A DNA stretch of 64,000 bases from Streptomyces griseocarneus (GCA_003674045.1 PENC01000023.1:62001-126000), one strand, 5' to 3'; positions 17,563 through 26,798 are shown, counted from the first letter of the stretch. Program-made: numbers and translations. Notes: generated by a model from the letters alone, not told the origin.

Positions 17563-17919
17563 GTGGAGAAGCTCTGGACAGTGACCATTGTTTCCGACCG
17601 GTATCCGGCACCGGGGCCGATGGCGTTGCGCTGCTCGGAGCCAGGGTGCCGGCCGGAACGCGTCCCGCTGCCGTCACCGTCCGCCGCGCGCACCGCGGCC
17701 GCCGGCCACCTCGCCACCCACGGCCACCGCGCCGGGGCGTTACGCGCGGACGCCGCCTGCGGCTGCGGCGGCGTGGCCGAGAGCCGGGTGATCACGCACG
17801 CCGAGGCGGGGCGGGTGTGGCACCTCGCCGTGCTGTGCGTCCCGTGCATCCGGGCGACTCCGGACGCGCGGGTGCTTCGCCCGCTGAACGTCCGGAACGT
17901 CCGCCGCGGTCTGCCGTGA
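17563..17919 (+). CDS. Small cysteine-rich conserved protein, 118 aa
   Basis: From GTG 17563, with AGGAG six bases upstream, the frame gives 118 aa beginning VEKLWTVTIVSDRYPAPG. Cysteines occur as RCSEPGC, CGCGG and CVPC, which could form a zinc ribbon. There is no signal peptide or membrane helix. I know the type as a Streptomyces hypothetical and cannot assign a function. It reads away from the glycosidase-like gene; a short inverted repeat (TAGGGG at 17524-17529, CCCCTA at 17542-17547) lies just upstream. Confidence 0.65.
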   Translation: MEKLWTVTIVSDRYPAPGPMALRCSEPGCRPERVPLPSPSAARTAAAGHLATHGHRAGALRADAACGCGGVAESRVITHAEAGRVWHLAVLCVPCIRATPDARVLRPLNVRNVRRGLP

Positions 17920-18156
17920 CCGCCACGGCCCGGCCCGCAGGGCCGTCACACGATCGGAGTGCTCGCTGGTCCGTACGGAGCAGCGGCGGGCCACTTCGCC
18001 GTCCTCGCGCTGGTTAAGCTCCCGGAGTTGCTCGGCGAGGGAGGCCGTACTCACGGGGTGCGGCGATGCCGCGTCGGCGCACCCCTCGTACCCGGTCTGC
18101 CAGGGCCCGGGTGACGGCCGCCCGGCAGGGACAGTCCGAACATGAGGAGTGCAGTC

Positions 18157-18789
18157 ATGGCCGAGGTAAAGCTGAGCGCCGCCCTGCGGACCGAATTCGG
18201 CAAGGGCGCCGCCCGGCGCACCCGCCGCGACAACAAGGTCCCGGCCGTCATCTACGGACACGGTGCCGACCCGAAACACGTCTCACTCGACGGCCACGCG
18301 CTGTGGATGGCCCTCAAGACCCCGAACGTCCTGATCAGCCTGGACATCGACGGCAAGAAGGAACTGGTCATCCCCAAGGCCGTGCAGCGCGAGGCCATCC
18401 GCGGCTTCCTCGTCCACGTCGACTTCCTGGCCGTCAAGCGGGGCGAGAAGGTCACCGTCGAGATCCCGGTGCACACCGAGGGCGAACTCGCGCCCGGCGG
18501 CAACCTCCTCGAACACATGCTGAACGCCCTCCCGGTGGAGGCCGAGGCCACCCATATCCCGGAAGGGTTCACCGTCTCCATCGAGGGCCTGGAGGCCGGG
18601 CACACGATCACGGCCGGGGACATCGAGCTGCCGCGCGGCTGCTCCCTGGCCGTCGAGCCGGACACCGCCGTCCTCCAGGTGGTCGCGGCCCAGGCCGAGG
18701 AACTCCCCGAGGAGGAGGAAGCGGAGGAGGGGGCCGAGGAGGCCGCCGCCGCACCGGAGGCCGAGGCCGCCGCGCCCGAGGAGGGCTGA
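18157..18789 (+). CDS. rplY: 50S ribosomal protein L25 / general stress protein Ctc
   Basis: 210 aa from ATG 18157, placed by GAGGAG eight bases upstream (an ATG at 18142 is poorer). The N-terminal L25 domain, which binds 5S rRNA, reads EVKLSAALRTEFGKGAARRTRRDNKVPAVIYG. The C-terminal TL5/Ctc beta domain follows, then an acidic Glu/Ala-rich tail. In Streptomyces this gene normally sits beside pth (peptidyl-tRNA hydrolase). No pth is present here, so this may be a second or relocated copy. A strong hairpin terminates the transcript. Confidence 0.92.
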   Translation: MAEVKLSAALRTEFGKGAARRTRRDNKVPAVIYGHGADPKHVSLDGHALWMALKTPNVLISLDIDGKKELVIPKAVQREAIRGFLVHVDFLAVKRGEKVTVEIPVHTEGELAPGGNLLEHMLNALPVEAEATHIPEGFTVSIEGLEAGHTITAGDIELPRGCSLAVEPDTAVLQVVAAQAEELPEEEEAEEGAEEAAAAPEAEAAAPEEG

Positions 18790-18813
18790 CCCTCCGCCGG
18801 TCCCGACGCTCAC

Positions 18814-18853
18814 GCGTGGTGTGCGGTCCCCCGCCGGGGGCCGCACACCACGC
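18814..18853. terminator. Bidirectional terminator between rplY and the VOC gene
   Basis: A stem of about 17 bp, GCGTGGTGTGCGGTCCC on the left paired with its complement on the right (18836-18853), with one G-T type mismatch and a short CGCC loop. It lies between convergent stops at 18789 and 18861. Confidence 0.85.
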
Positions 18854-18860
18854 CGTCGTG

Positions 18861-19640
18861 TCAGGCCGTCGGCGGGTTGGGCTTGATGATCGCGAACGGG
18901 GCGCCGAAGGGGTCCGCGCACCACCCGATCCGGCCGACGTCCGGCACGTCCTCGGCGGGAATCAGAACGGAACCGCCGCTCTCCTGCGTCTTCCGCTGGA
19001 TCAGGTCGGTGTCCTCGGCGGCGAAGTACGGGATCCAGCGGACCTCGTCCTCCTGGCCGCTGGTGACGAGGCCGCCGAAGGACGCGTCCTGCTGGTCGCC
19101 CTCGGCCGTGGACAGCACCGTGTACGTACCCTGCGGCATCGGCATGTCCTGGCACCGCCAGCCGAACAGCGTGCCGTAGAAGGAGAGGGCGGCCGAGGGG
19201 TCGGCGCAGTGCAGCTCGGCCCAGCACAGGGTGTGGTTCTCGGAGGCGGCCTCGATGCCCTTCACGGCGGCGGGCTGCCACACGGCGAACTCCGCGCCCT
19301 GCGGGTCGGTGAGACAGGCCATCCGCCCCGCCTCCATGACGTCGAACGGGGCGACGCGCACCGCGCCGCCGTTCTGCTCGACCGCCTTGGCAGTGGCGTC
19401 CGCGTCGGGCGTCCGGAAGTACACCGTCCAGGCCGAGGAGGAGTTCTCTTCGGTCAGCGGCCCGATGCCCGCCACGGTTTTGCCGTCCTTCTGGAAGAAG
19501 CCGTACCCGCCGGAGTCCGGACCGGCCGACTGGATGTCCCAGCCGAAGACCTCGCCGTAGAACGCGGCGGACGCGGCCGTGTCCGGGCTTCCGAGATCGA
19601 GCCAGTTGGGCGCGCCGGTCACGAAGTCGGTGCTGAGCAT
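18861..19640 (-). CDS. VOC family (glyoxalase-like) protein with two modules
   Basis: 259 aa from ATG 19640. Two tandem vicinal-oxygen-chelate modules are visible. The first (about 1-125) contains NWLDLGSPDTAASAAFYGEVFGWD and GRMACLTDPQGAEFAVWQ. The second (about 130-259) contains CWAELHCADPSAALSFYGTLFGW and GRIGWCADPFGAPFAIIKP. This layout is common in actinobacterial VOC proteins often labelled hydroxylase or antibiotic-binding, but the metal ligands are not complete enough to claim catalysis. It stands alone. Confidence 0.88.
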   Translation of the reverse strand: MLSTDFVTGAPNWLDLGSPDTAASAAFYGEVFGWDIQSAGPDSGGYGFFQKDGKTVAGIGPLTEENSSSAWTVYFRTPDADATAKAVEQNGGAVRVAPFDVMEAGRMACLTDPQGAEFAVWQPAAVKGIEAASENHTLCWAELHCADPSAALSFYGTLFGWRCQDMPMPQGTYTVLSTAEGDQQDASFGGLVTSGQEDEVRWIPYFAAEDTDLIQRKTQESGGSVLIPAEDVPDVGRIGWCADPFGAPFAIIKPNPPTA

Positions 19641-19852
19641 GGTGGGTGCTCCTTCGGCTGATCGTCGCCGGGGACCGTCCCCGCGGGCGCGGAGTACGCC
19701 TGTCCCCCCGGCGCGTCTCAGTCTGGCACCGGCCACCGACAATCGCGCGGCACCCGGCCGCGGCCGTCCCGGCGCGTGGAGTCGCGCGGGGCGGCCGCGA
19801 CCGGAGGCGTGGCGTCCGCCGGAGTGCCGCGGGCGGACGCCGTGCGCTGCGG

Positions 19853-20905
19853 TCAGATCGTCGCGGTGTCGATCACGAAGCGGTAGCGGACGTCGCCCGC
19901 GATCACCCGCTCGTACGCCTCGTTGATCCGGTCCGCGCCGATCATCTCGATGTCGGCGCCCAGGCCGTGCTCGCCGCAGAAGTCCAGCATCTCCTGGGTC
20001 TCCGCGATGCCGCCGATCATCGAACCGGCCAGCGACCTGCGCCCCTGGATCAGCGCGAAGGCGTGCACCGGCAGCGGCCGCTCGGGCGCACCCACCTGCA
20101 CCATGGTGCCGTCGGCCTTGAGCAGGGAGAGGTAGGCGCCGAGGTCGAGCTCGGCGGAGACGGTGTTGACGATCAGGTCGAACGTGCCCGCCAGGGCCTG
20201 GAAGGTGGCCGGGTCGGACGTGGCGTGGAAGTGGTCCGCGCCCAGCCGCTCCCCGTCGTCCTTCTTGCGCAGCGACTGGCTGAGCACGGTGACCTCCGCG
20301 CCCATCGCGTGCGCGATCTTGACGCCCATGTGCCCGAGGCCGCCCAGGCCCACGATGGCGACCTTCTTGCCCGGGCCCGCCTGCCAGTGGGCGAGCGGTG
20401 AGTACAGGGTGATGCCGGCGCACAGCAGCGGTGCCGCGACGTCCAGCGGGATGCTGTCCGGGATGCGCAGGACGTAGTTCTCGTCGACCACGACGTGGGT
20501 GGAGTAGCCGCCGTGCGTGGGCTCGCCGTCACGGCCGGTCGCGCCGTACGTGCCGATCATGCCGCTGCCCGTGCAGTACTGCTCGAGACCGGCCCGGCAG
20601 TTGTCGCACGTGCGGCAGGAGTCGACGAAGCAGCCGACGCCCACGCGGTCGCCGACCGCGTGGCGGGTCACGCCGGAGCCCACGGCGGCCACGACACCGG
20701 CGATCTCGTGCCCGGGAACGACCGGGAAGACGCCGCCCTCGCCCCACTCGGCGCGCACCGTGTGGATGTCGGAGTGGCAGATCCCCGCGTACTTGATCTC
20801 GATCAGGACGTCGTGCTCGCCCGGCTCGCGGCGTGCGATCGTCGTCCGCTCCAGCGGGGCCTTCGGAGCGGGCGCGGCGTATGCGGGAACAGTGCTGAGA
20901 TTCAT
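19853..20905 (-). CDS. Zinc-dependent NAD(P) alcohol dehydrogenase (YahK/CAD type)
   Basis: 350 aa from ATG 20905. The catalytic zinc motif is AGICHSDIHTVRAEWG...VVPGHEIAGVV and the structural zinc cysteines are CRTCDNCRAGLEQYC. The cofactor loop is VAIVGLGGLGHMGVKIAHAMGAEVT, and SQSLRKKDD fits NADPH preference. Enzymes of this group reduce aldehydes. The divergent XRE-family regulator starts 118 bp away, which is the usual arrangement for a dedicated regulator of an oxidoreductase. No further genes follow in the same direction. Confidence 0.93.
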   Translation of the reverse strand: MNLSTVPAYAAPAPKAPLERTTIARREPGEHDVLIEIKYAGICHSDIHTVRAEWGEGGVFPVVPGHEIAGVVAAVGSGVTRHAVGDRVGVGCFVDSCRTCDNCRAGLEQYCTGSGMIGTYGATGRDGEPTHGGYSTHVVVDENYVLRIPDSIPLDVAAPLLCAGITLYSPLAHWQAGPGKKVAIVGLGGLGHMGVKIAHAMGAEVTVLSQSLRKKDDGERLGADHFHATSDPATFQALAGTFDLIVNTVSAELDLGAYLSLLKADGTMVQVGAPERPLPVHAFALIQGRRSLAGSMIGGIAETQEMLDFCGEHGLGADIEMIGADRINEAYERVIAGDVRYRFVIDTATI

Positions 20906-21023
20906 ACCTCGATCCTGCGGCCGCCCGTGGCAGGTAACCAGACCTCCGCTGTGCCTACGCTCCCCGTGCCTACCACTGGCAGAACCACCCTGGCCTGCGG
21001 CGACGCCCCGCATACTGGGAGGC

Positions 21024-21890
21024 ATGGACCAGCGCACCGAACTGAGCGAGTTCCTCCGCTCCCGCCGAGCCAGGCTCAGCCCCGAGGACGTGGGGCTGAC
21101 CCCGCACGGCGGACGGCGGCGGGTGCCGGGCCTGCGGCGCGAGGAGCTCGCCCAGCTCGCCGGGGTCAGCGCCGCGTACTACACCCGCCTCGAACAGGGC
21201 CGGGGGCGGAACGTGTCCGACTCCGTCCTCGACGCCATCGCCGACGCGCTGCGCCTGAACCGGACGGAGCGGGAGCACCTCCAGCACCTGATCCGGCCCG
21301 GCCGGGCGCCCGGGCCGGCGGCGCGGCGGCAGCGCGTCCGCCCCGCCGTGCAGCATCTCATCGACAGCATGGGCGACGTCCCCGCCTACGTCGCGGGGCG
21401 GCGGCTCGACATCCTCGCGTGGAACCGGATGGCCTGCGCCCTCCTCGGCGACTTCTCCGCGTTCCCCGCCCCGCAGCGCAATCTGGCCTGGCAGATCTTC
21501 CTCGACCCCGCCAGCCGTGAGCTCTACGTGGAGTGGGAGCGCAAGGCGGCCGAGATCGTCGCCTTCCTCCGGCTCGACGCCGGGTACTACCCCGACGATC
21601 CTCAGCTGGGCGCGCTCATCGGGGAACTCTCCGTCAAGAGCCAGGAGTTCCGGAAGATGTGGGCCGCGCACGACGTCCGCGACAAGGGGTACGGCGTCAA
21701 GCGGCTGTGCCACCCGGTGGTGGGCGAGCTGACCCTGGCCTGCGAGACGCTCGTGCTTCCCTCGGACCCGGGGCAGCAGGTGATCACCTACCACGCGGAG
21801 CCGGGCTCCTCCTCGGCGGAGTCGCTGCGGCTGCTCGCCAGTTGGTCCCTGGGGACGGCGGAGGCGTCGGCGGCGCACTCGGGCACGTAG
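21024..21890 (+). CDS. XRE family regulator with MmyB-like ligand-binding domain
   Basis: 288 aa from ATG 21024, directly after GGGAGG. The N-terminal helix-turn-helix is the actinobacterial form RRVPGLRREELAQLAGVSAAYYTRLEQGRG. The C-terminal MLTR-type domain has YVAGRRLDILAWNRMACALLGDF and a closing HPVVGELTLACETLVLPSDPGQQVITYHAEPGS. The family binds a small ligand, fatty-acid-like in MmyB, and regulates divergent oxidoreductases. Its target is most likely the alcohol dehydrogenase on the other side of the 118-bp promoter. Confidence 0.9.
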   Translation: MDQRTELSEFLRSRRARLSPEDVGLTPHGGRRRVPGLRREELAQLAGVSAAYYTRLEQGRGRNVSDSVLDAIADALRLNRTEREHLQHLIRPGRAPGPAARRQRVRPAVQHLIDSMGDVPAYVAGRRLDILAWNRMACALLGDFSAFPAPQRNLAWQIFLDPASRELYVEWERKAAEIVAFLRLDAGYYPDDPQLGALIGELSVKSQEFRKMWAAHDVRDKGYGVKRLCHPVVGELTLACETLVLPSDPGQQVITYHAEPGSSSAESLRLLASWSLGTAEASAAHSGT

Positions 21891-21911
21891 CCCGGGCCCT
21901 GCGGCGAGGTG

Positions 21912-22772
21912 TCACGGCCGGGGCGCCCCGACCGGGTTGGGGACGGGGAAGACCCCGGTGTCGACGAGGTGGCGGCTGAGCGGGGCGGCCAGGGCGATGG
22001 CCTCCTCGATGCCCGACTGGCCCAGCGCGGACACCGGGTCCGCCGCCAGGCGGTCCGTGGCGTCTTCCAGTTCCCGCCGCAGGGCGCCGCCCTTCCGGGT
22101 CAGGCGCGCGTCGCGGTCCAGCAGGCCGCGCGCCTCCAGCCTGCGGCGGCTGTCCGCCCAGTCCGCCTCGGACCAGCCCCGGTTGGCCACGAAGAGCTCC
22201 CGGGGCACCGCGCGGGTCGCCACATGGGTGAGCGTGGCGTCCAGGCCGCGCAGCCCCGCGTTCACCGCGGCGAGCACATGGCCGTCGCCGCGGTGCTCGC
22301 GCAGGACCGTCGTCGCCAGCCACACCCGGGCGGTGACACTCGACGGCCTGGGCACCGCGGACCAGCCCGCGGCCAGCGGCCGCCCCTCGTAATGGCAGGC
22401 CGCCACGGCGCACTCCAGCAGCTCCGCCAGGCGCGCGAGACGCGCCTGCGCGCCGGGCGGAAGCGCCCGCTCCAGGGTGGCCCGCACCGCGTCGACGCGG
22501 GAGACGAGCACGGCCTCGGGCGACGCGTACGCCCAGGCGTCGGGCAGCGAGCGCGCCACCATCGACGGCGCGAACCCGAAGAACATCGCGGTCACGGCCG
22601 GGGCGTCCAGCGGCCCGAGCGGTGCCACCCGCCCGGCGAAGTAGCCCATCCACCAGCTCGGCAGCCCGACCGCCTTGGCCGCCTCGGCGGGCTCCGGCGC
22701 GAAGTACACGACGGAGTGCAGCGGCTCGACGGCTTCCCAGAAGCGTCTGGCCAGGGTGGGTGTCGGCTCCAT
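21912..22772 (-). CDS. SCO6745 family protein
   Basis: 286 aa from ATG 22772. The sequence opens LARRFWEAVEPLHSVVYFAPEPAEAAKAVG, contains repeated helical segments (RVWLATTVLREHRGDGHVLAAVNAGLRG) and ends with a winged-helix-like stretch (SEADWADSRRRLEARGLLDRDARLTRKGGALRRELE). I recognise the SCO6745 family, whose function is unknown. The C-terminal part resembles MarR wings. It is divergent from the MocR-type gene and probably shares its control region. Confidence 0.82.
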   Translation of the reverse strand: MEPTPTLARRFWEAVEPLHSVVYFAPEPAEAAKAVGLPSWWMGYFAGRVAPLGPLDAPAVTAMFFGFAPSMVARSLPDAWAYASPEAVLVSRVDAVRATLERALPPGAQARLARLAELLECAVAACHYEGRPLAAGWSAVPRPSSVTARVWLATTVLREHRGDGHVLAAVNAGLRGLDATLTHVATRAVPRELFVANRGWSEADWADSRRRLEARGLLDRDARLTRKGGALRRELEDATDRLAADPVSALGQSGIEEAIALAAPLSRHLVDTGVFPVPNPVGAPRP

Positions 22773-22950
22773 GATGTCCTCTCGGCGGGTCGGCCCGGAC
22801 CGTGTGTCCGGGAACGGCGGGGCCCCGGCCCTGTCCCCCGATGCGGGGCCGGAGCACACCCTTCGCGGAGGACGAGCCGGTATCCGCGGCGGGCCTCCGC
22901 CAGGCGGGCAGTGCCAGCATCACCGCTGCTCCTTCCCCGAGACAGTGCCA

Positions 22951-22992
22951 ATTCCATGGAATGGACCGGAGAATCGGGGAATGGACCAGAGA
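22951..22992. promoter_or_regulatory. Palindrome and direct repeats at the MocR gene start
   Basis: ATTCCATGGAAT (22951-22962) is a perfect palindrome. It is followed by two direct repeats, GGAATGGACCGGAGA (22958-22972) and GGAATGGACCAGAGA (22978-22992), offset by 20 bp and differing at one base. The second covers the start codon at 22981. MocR regulators often bind paired direct repeats about two helical turns apart, so this is a likely autoregulatory site. Confidence 0.65.
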
Positions 22993-24414
22993 AACCGCGA
23001 CGTCGGCTGGTGGCTGCGCGTCGCCCTGGACGGCTGGCAGGACCTGCCCGGCCCGCGCTACCGGCGTCTCGCCGCCGCCCTCACCGCCGCCGTCGAACGG
23101 CGGCTGATCGAGGCGGGCGACCGGCTGCCCGCCGAACGCCCGCTGGCCGCCGCCCTGTCCGTGAGCCGCGGCACGGTGGTCCGCTGCTTCGACGAGCTCG
23201 CCGCGTCCGGGGTCGTGGAAAGGACGCAGGGCTCCGGCACGTTCGTCCGCGCCCGGCCCTCCTGGACGGGCGCGCTCCCCGGGCACGGCGCCGGGGAGAA
23301 CCCGGCCTCCGCGCTGCTGCGCCGACGGCACGCGGGGGAGAGCGGCATGATCGACCTCTCCCTCTCCGTGCCCGCGGGCACGGACCACCTCCCGCGGCTC
23401 GGCGCCCTGGACCCGCTGGCCGAGGCCGAGGGCCACGGCCTGCACCCCGCGGGCACCACCGGGCTGCGCACCGCCCTCGCCGACCACCTCACCCACCGGC
23501 TCCGGCTGCCCACGACGCCGGAACAGCTGATCGTGACGTCCGGCACCCGGCACGCCCTGTCCCTGCTCGCGGCCGCGGCCGTCCCGCCGGGCCGCACGGT
23601 CGTGGCGGCCTGCCCGTACGGCGGCGGGCTGCCCGGCACGCTCGCCGGGCGGGGCGCGCGCATCGTGGGCGTCCCCGCCGACGCGTGGGGCATCGACGCG
23701 GGCGCCGCCCACCGCGCCGCGTCCCGGCTGTCCGCCCCGGTGCTCCATATGGACTCCGCCGCGCTCGGGGCGTCCCGGAGGGAGTCCCTGCTGCACACGG
23801 CGCGCCGCACGGGAGCCCTTGTCGTCGAGGACCTCGCGCAGGCCGGGCTATATCTCGGCCCCGGCGACGGACCGGAGCCCCCGCTGGCGGCGGCCGACGA
23901 CGGCGTCGTCGCCGTCGGTTCCCTCTCCCGGACCCTCTGGGCGGGCCTGCGCGTCGGCTGGATCCGCGCCCCGGAGGCCCTGCGGGACGAACTGCTGCAC
24001 GTCCGCCCGGCCCACGACCCGGCACCGGGCGTCCCCTCGCAGATCTGGGCCGCCCGGCTGCTGCGCGCGGTCGACGAGACGTGGCTGGAGCGGCTGCGCC
24101 AGGCCCTGCGCGCCCGTCGTGACCTGCTGCTGGCGCTCCTCGCCCGGCACCTGCCGGCCTGGCGGCCCGAACCGCCCGTCGCGGGGCTCTCCTTGTGGGT
24201 GACCCTGCCCGTCACCGACAGCGAGACCTACGCGCACCTGGCCGGCCGCTACGGCGTCGTCGTCGCGCCCGGCGCCGCGCACTGCGTGTGCGGCCGCCAC
24301 CGCGCGGGCGTACGCCTGTCGATCGCCGAGGCACCGCACCGGCTGGAGGCGGCGGTCGACCGGCTCGCCGCCGCCTGGGAGCACCACGCCCGCGACCTCG
24401 CGGCCACCCCGTAG
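22981..24414 (+). CDS. MocR-type regulator (GntR wHTH + aminotransferase fold) lacking the PLP lysine
   Basis: 477 aa from ATG 22981. Residues 20-90 are a GntR winged helix (RLIEAGDRLPAERPLAAALSVSRGTVVRCFDELAASGVV). Residues about 120-470 have the fold-type I aminotransferase shape (VTSGTRHALSLLAAAA, VVEDLAQAGLYLG, PGVPSQIWAARLL). In typical MocR proteins the PLP-anchoring lysine lies in SFSKTLxPGLRxG. Here the motif is SLSRTLWAGLRVG, with Arg317 replacing Lys, so no Schiff base with PLP can form there. It may sense PLP non-covalently or bind another ligand. It is divergent from the SCO6745-type gene. Confidence 0.88.
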   Translation: MDQRNRDVGWWLRVALDGWQDLPGPRYRRLAAALTAAVERRLIEAGDRLPAERPLAAALSVSRGTVVRCFDELAASGVVERTQGSGTFVRARPSWTGALPGHGAGENPASALLRRRHAGESGMIDLSLSVPAGTDHLPRLGALDPLAEAEGHGLHPAGTTGLRTALADHLTHRLRLPTTPEQLIVTSGTRHALSLLAAAAVPPGRTVVAACPYGGGLPGTLAGRGARIVGVPADAWGIDAGAAHRAASRLSAPVLHMDSAALGASRRESLLHTARRTGALVVEDLAQAGLYLGPGDGPEPPLAAADDGVVAVGSLSRTLWAGLRVGWIRAPEALRDELLHVRPAHDPAPGVPSQIWAARLLRAVDETWLERLRQALRARRDLLLALLARHLPAWRPEPPVAGLSLWVTLPVTDSETYAHLAGRYGVVVAPGAAHCVCGRHRAGVRLSIAEAPHRLEAAVDRLAAAWEHHARDLAATP

Positions 24415-24431
24415 CGGCACGGCATGCGAAG

Positions 24432-24467
24432 GCCCCCGGGGCGCCGCCGATGAGGCGCCCCGGGGGC
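24432..24467. terminator. Bidirectional terminator, 14-bp perfect stem
   Basis: GCCCCCGGGGCGCC (24432-24445) pairs perfectly with its complement at 24454-24467 around an 8-nt loop. It separates the convergent MocR and M4 protease genes. Confidence 0.9.
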
Positions 24468-24498
24468 AGGACCGGACCGCCGGTCCTCGGTCTGGCCG

Positions 24499-26319
24499 TC
24501 AGTGCTTGGCGGCCGGGCCTTCCTTCGGCGTGTTGGCCTCGGTGACGTTCACCGCGGCCCACGCCTTGTCGACCGTCTTGTACTCGGCGCCGTCCTTGCC
24601 GTAGATGTCCGCGGCGGCCTCCAGGGTGGCCTTGCGGGCCTCGTGGAAGTCGGTGGTGGAGACCATGTACCGGGTCAGCGCGCGGTAGAAGATCTGCTCC
24701 GCCTTGTCCCGGCCGATGCCGGACACCGTGGAGTTGTCGTACGTGGGGGAGTCGTACTCCACGCCCCCGATCGTCTTCTTGCCGCTGCCCTCGGCGAGCA
24801 GGTAGAAGGCGTGCGAGGAGACGCCGGAGCCCGCGTGGACCTCACGGTCGTAGGAGCCCGAGTCCCAGTAGTCGACCGTGCCCTCGAGCTTGTCCTCGGA
24901 CGGCCGGTCCATGCGGCGCAGGAACTTCTGCTCCAGGCCGAGCTTCTCGCCCATCAGGTAGTTCGGCGGGTTGGCCGGGTTGTTGGTCTTGAACTCGACG
25001 GCCGTGCCGAAGATGTCGGCGAAGGACTCGTTGAGCGAGCCCGCCTCGCCGAACTGGTTCTGGCGCTCGTCCACCCGCGTGGGCTGGAAGTTCGCCGTCG
25101 CCTCGATCACGCCGTGGGAGAGCTCGTGGCCGGTGACGTCCAGGGCGACCAGCGGCTGCTTGAACGTTTCTCCATCGCCGTCGCCGTAGAGCATGCAGGA
25201 GCAGTCGGGGGACCAGAAGGCGTTGCCGACCTTGTCGCCGAAGTGCACCAGGGCGTTGGGGCCCGCGCCGTCGTCCTTGATGCCGTTGCGGCCGAAGGTG
25301 CTCTTGTAGTAGTCGAAGGTGCTGGTGATGCCGTACTGCGCGTCCACCGCCGCGCTGGTGGGGTCGGAGTTGGTGCCGTTGCCCCAGCGGTTGTCGGAGT
25401 CGGTGAACGTCTTGCCGTCCGCGAAGCGCTCCAGCTCCTTGCCGCCCGCGTCCCGGGTCTCGCCGCCGCCGCGGCTCGGGTCCTTGAGGGTGAAGGAGTT
25501 CTGCGCGGTCTGCGTGGTCGTCAGCGGCACGTTGCCGACGAAGATGGAGGCGCCGGTGCCGTTGGCCTGGGTGGGGAAGGCGCCCTTCGCCTTGCCCGTC
25601 GTGGCGGGCGGCGTGCTCTTCCCGGCCGGCTTGGGGGCGGCCTTCTGCCCCGTGCTGCGGAGCTTCGCCTTCAGCTGGGGGGATATGAAGGGCTCGGCGA
25701 GCGGGGTGCTGCTGAGCACCTTGCCCGAGCCCGCGTCGACGACCACGGAGTGGCTGCCGCCGGTCTCGGCGGTCTTCTTGCTGTCGGTGACGGTCACGCG
25801 GTAGGCGAGGACGGACTTGCCGCCTGTGGCGTCCACCACGAGCTCGGTCCTGGCGGCCTTGCCGTCGGCGGACGCGGCGGCCTTGGCGGCGGCCTGGGGA
25901 GCCGTCAGCTTGGGGGTGACGCTGGGCAGGGATATCTGGTGACGTATCGCCCGGGTCGCGCCCAGGTAGTTCTTCTTGGCGTCGAGGTGCACGACGAGGT
26001 CGCCGCCGACCACGGGCACACCGCGGTAGACCCGGCCGAAGCGGACGTGCCGCTTGCCCTCGGGGTCGATGAGGGTGTCCTTGACCTCCAGGGTCTCGGT
26101 CTTCCCGACACCGGTCGCCGAGGAGTGCGCGACGGCGGCCGCGCGGGCCGCCTTGACGATCTCCGCCTTGGTGACGCCCTGGGCCGCGGGGGCGGCTGCG
26201 GAGGTGTGGGCCTTGTCCGTGAGCGGGGTGGCGGCGGCGGTGCCCGCCATGGTGGCCGCGGCCGCGACGGCGACGGCGGCGATGAGCACTCTACGGTGAG
26301 TCGTGGGGGATGTACGCAC
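24499..26319 (-). CDS. Secreted M4 family metalloprotease (thermolysin-like)
   Basis: 606 aa from GTG 26319. It is a preproenzyme: Sec signal (RRVLIAAVAVAAAATMAGTAAA), FTP and PepSY propeptide (about 40-215), then the catalytic domain. Zinc ligands and the catalytic Glu are in DVTGHELSHGVIE, with the third ligand in LNESFADIFG. The C-terminal active-site His lies in HAGSGVSSHAFYLLAEG. The enzyme degrades extracellular protein after self-cleavage of the propeptide. The long upstream region contains an inverted repeat, CATGGG...CCCATG (26432-26451), and may hold the promoter. Confidence 0.95.
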   Translation of the reverse strand: MRTSPTTHRRVLIAAVAVAAAATMAGTAAATPLTDKAHTSAAAPAAQGVTKAEIVKAARAAAVAHSSATGVGKTETLEVKDTLIDPEGKRHVRFGRVYRGVPVVGGDLVVHLDAKKNYLGATRAIRHQISLPSVTPKLTAPQAAAKAAASADGKAARTELVVDATGGKSVLAYRVTVTDSKKTAETGGSHSVVVDAGSGKVLSSTPLAEPFISPQLKAKLRSTGQKAAPKPAGKSTPPATTGKAKGAFPTQANGTGASIFVGNVPLTTTQTAQNSFTLKDPSRGGGETRDAGGKELERFADGKTFTDSDNRWGNGTNSDPTSAAVDAQYGITSTFDYYKSTFGRNGIKDDGAGPNALVHFGDKVGNAFWSPDCSCMLYGDGDGETFKQPLVALDVTGHELSHGVIEATANFQPTRVDERQNQFGEAGSLNESFADIFGTAVEFKTNNPANPPNYLMGEKLGLEQKFLRRMDRPSEDKLEGTVDYWDSGSYDREVHAGSGVSSHAFYLLAEGSGKKTIGGVEYDSPTYDNSTVSGIGRDKAEQIFYRALTRYMVSTTDFHEARKATLEAAADIYGKDGAEYKTVDKAWAAVNVTEANTPKEGPAAKH

Positions 26320-26666
26320 TGTTCAGCGCCCTTTGCGGTGAGGGCGGTTCGGGACGTGCCCGGCCGCCGGCATACGCGCGGTGCTGTCACTGGCGCACCG
26401 CGGGAACCCTGTGGTCCCGCGGAAAACAATGCATGGGTTGGCATGCCCATGAAAGAGGAAAAGTCGCGATGTCCGTTGAGTTGATCAGGTGTTAACAAAG
26501 GGTCAACGGATGGTGATGGGGCGTCTACTCGGTGGTGAAGATGCTGCGCATGCGGCGGAGGTTGCTTCTGTTGTTTGTGGGGTGCGCTTCTGCTGTCTGC
26601 CGGGTGCGCCTACTGGGGGTGCGGCTTGCGCTGTGTGCGCGTCTGCGGGTCCGGTGGGGGGCTTGT

Positions 26667-26715
26667 CGCGCCCACGCGGCGGAGCCGCATGATGCAAACA
26701 CAGCCCCGCGCCCCT
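26667..26715. repeat. Dispersed intergenic repeat, copy A
   Basis: Copy A shares its first 23 bases with copy B (53291-53313) without mismatch, and its end (CCCCGCGCCCCT) is also shared. It contains the small hairpin GCGGC-GGA-GCCGC. Similar elements are common near 3' ends of Streptomyces genes. Confidence 0.8.
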
Positions 26716-26798
26716 CAAGGCCGGGGCTGCGCCCCGGATCCCGTCACCTTCCCGGTTGTGGGCATGCGTTCCGCCCACGGACAGCACCGACCACAGGT

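Noticed and set aside
24502..26484. 660-residue plus-strand open frame
   Set aside because: It is antisense to the M4 protease, whose zinc motifs and propeptide are unmistakable.
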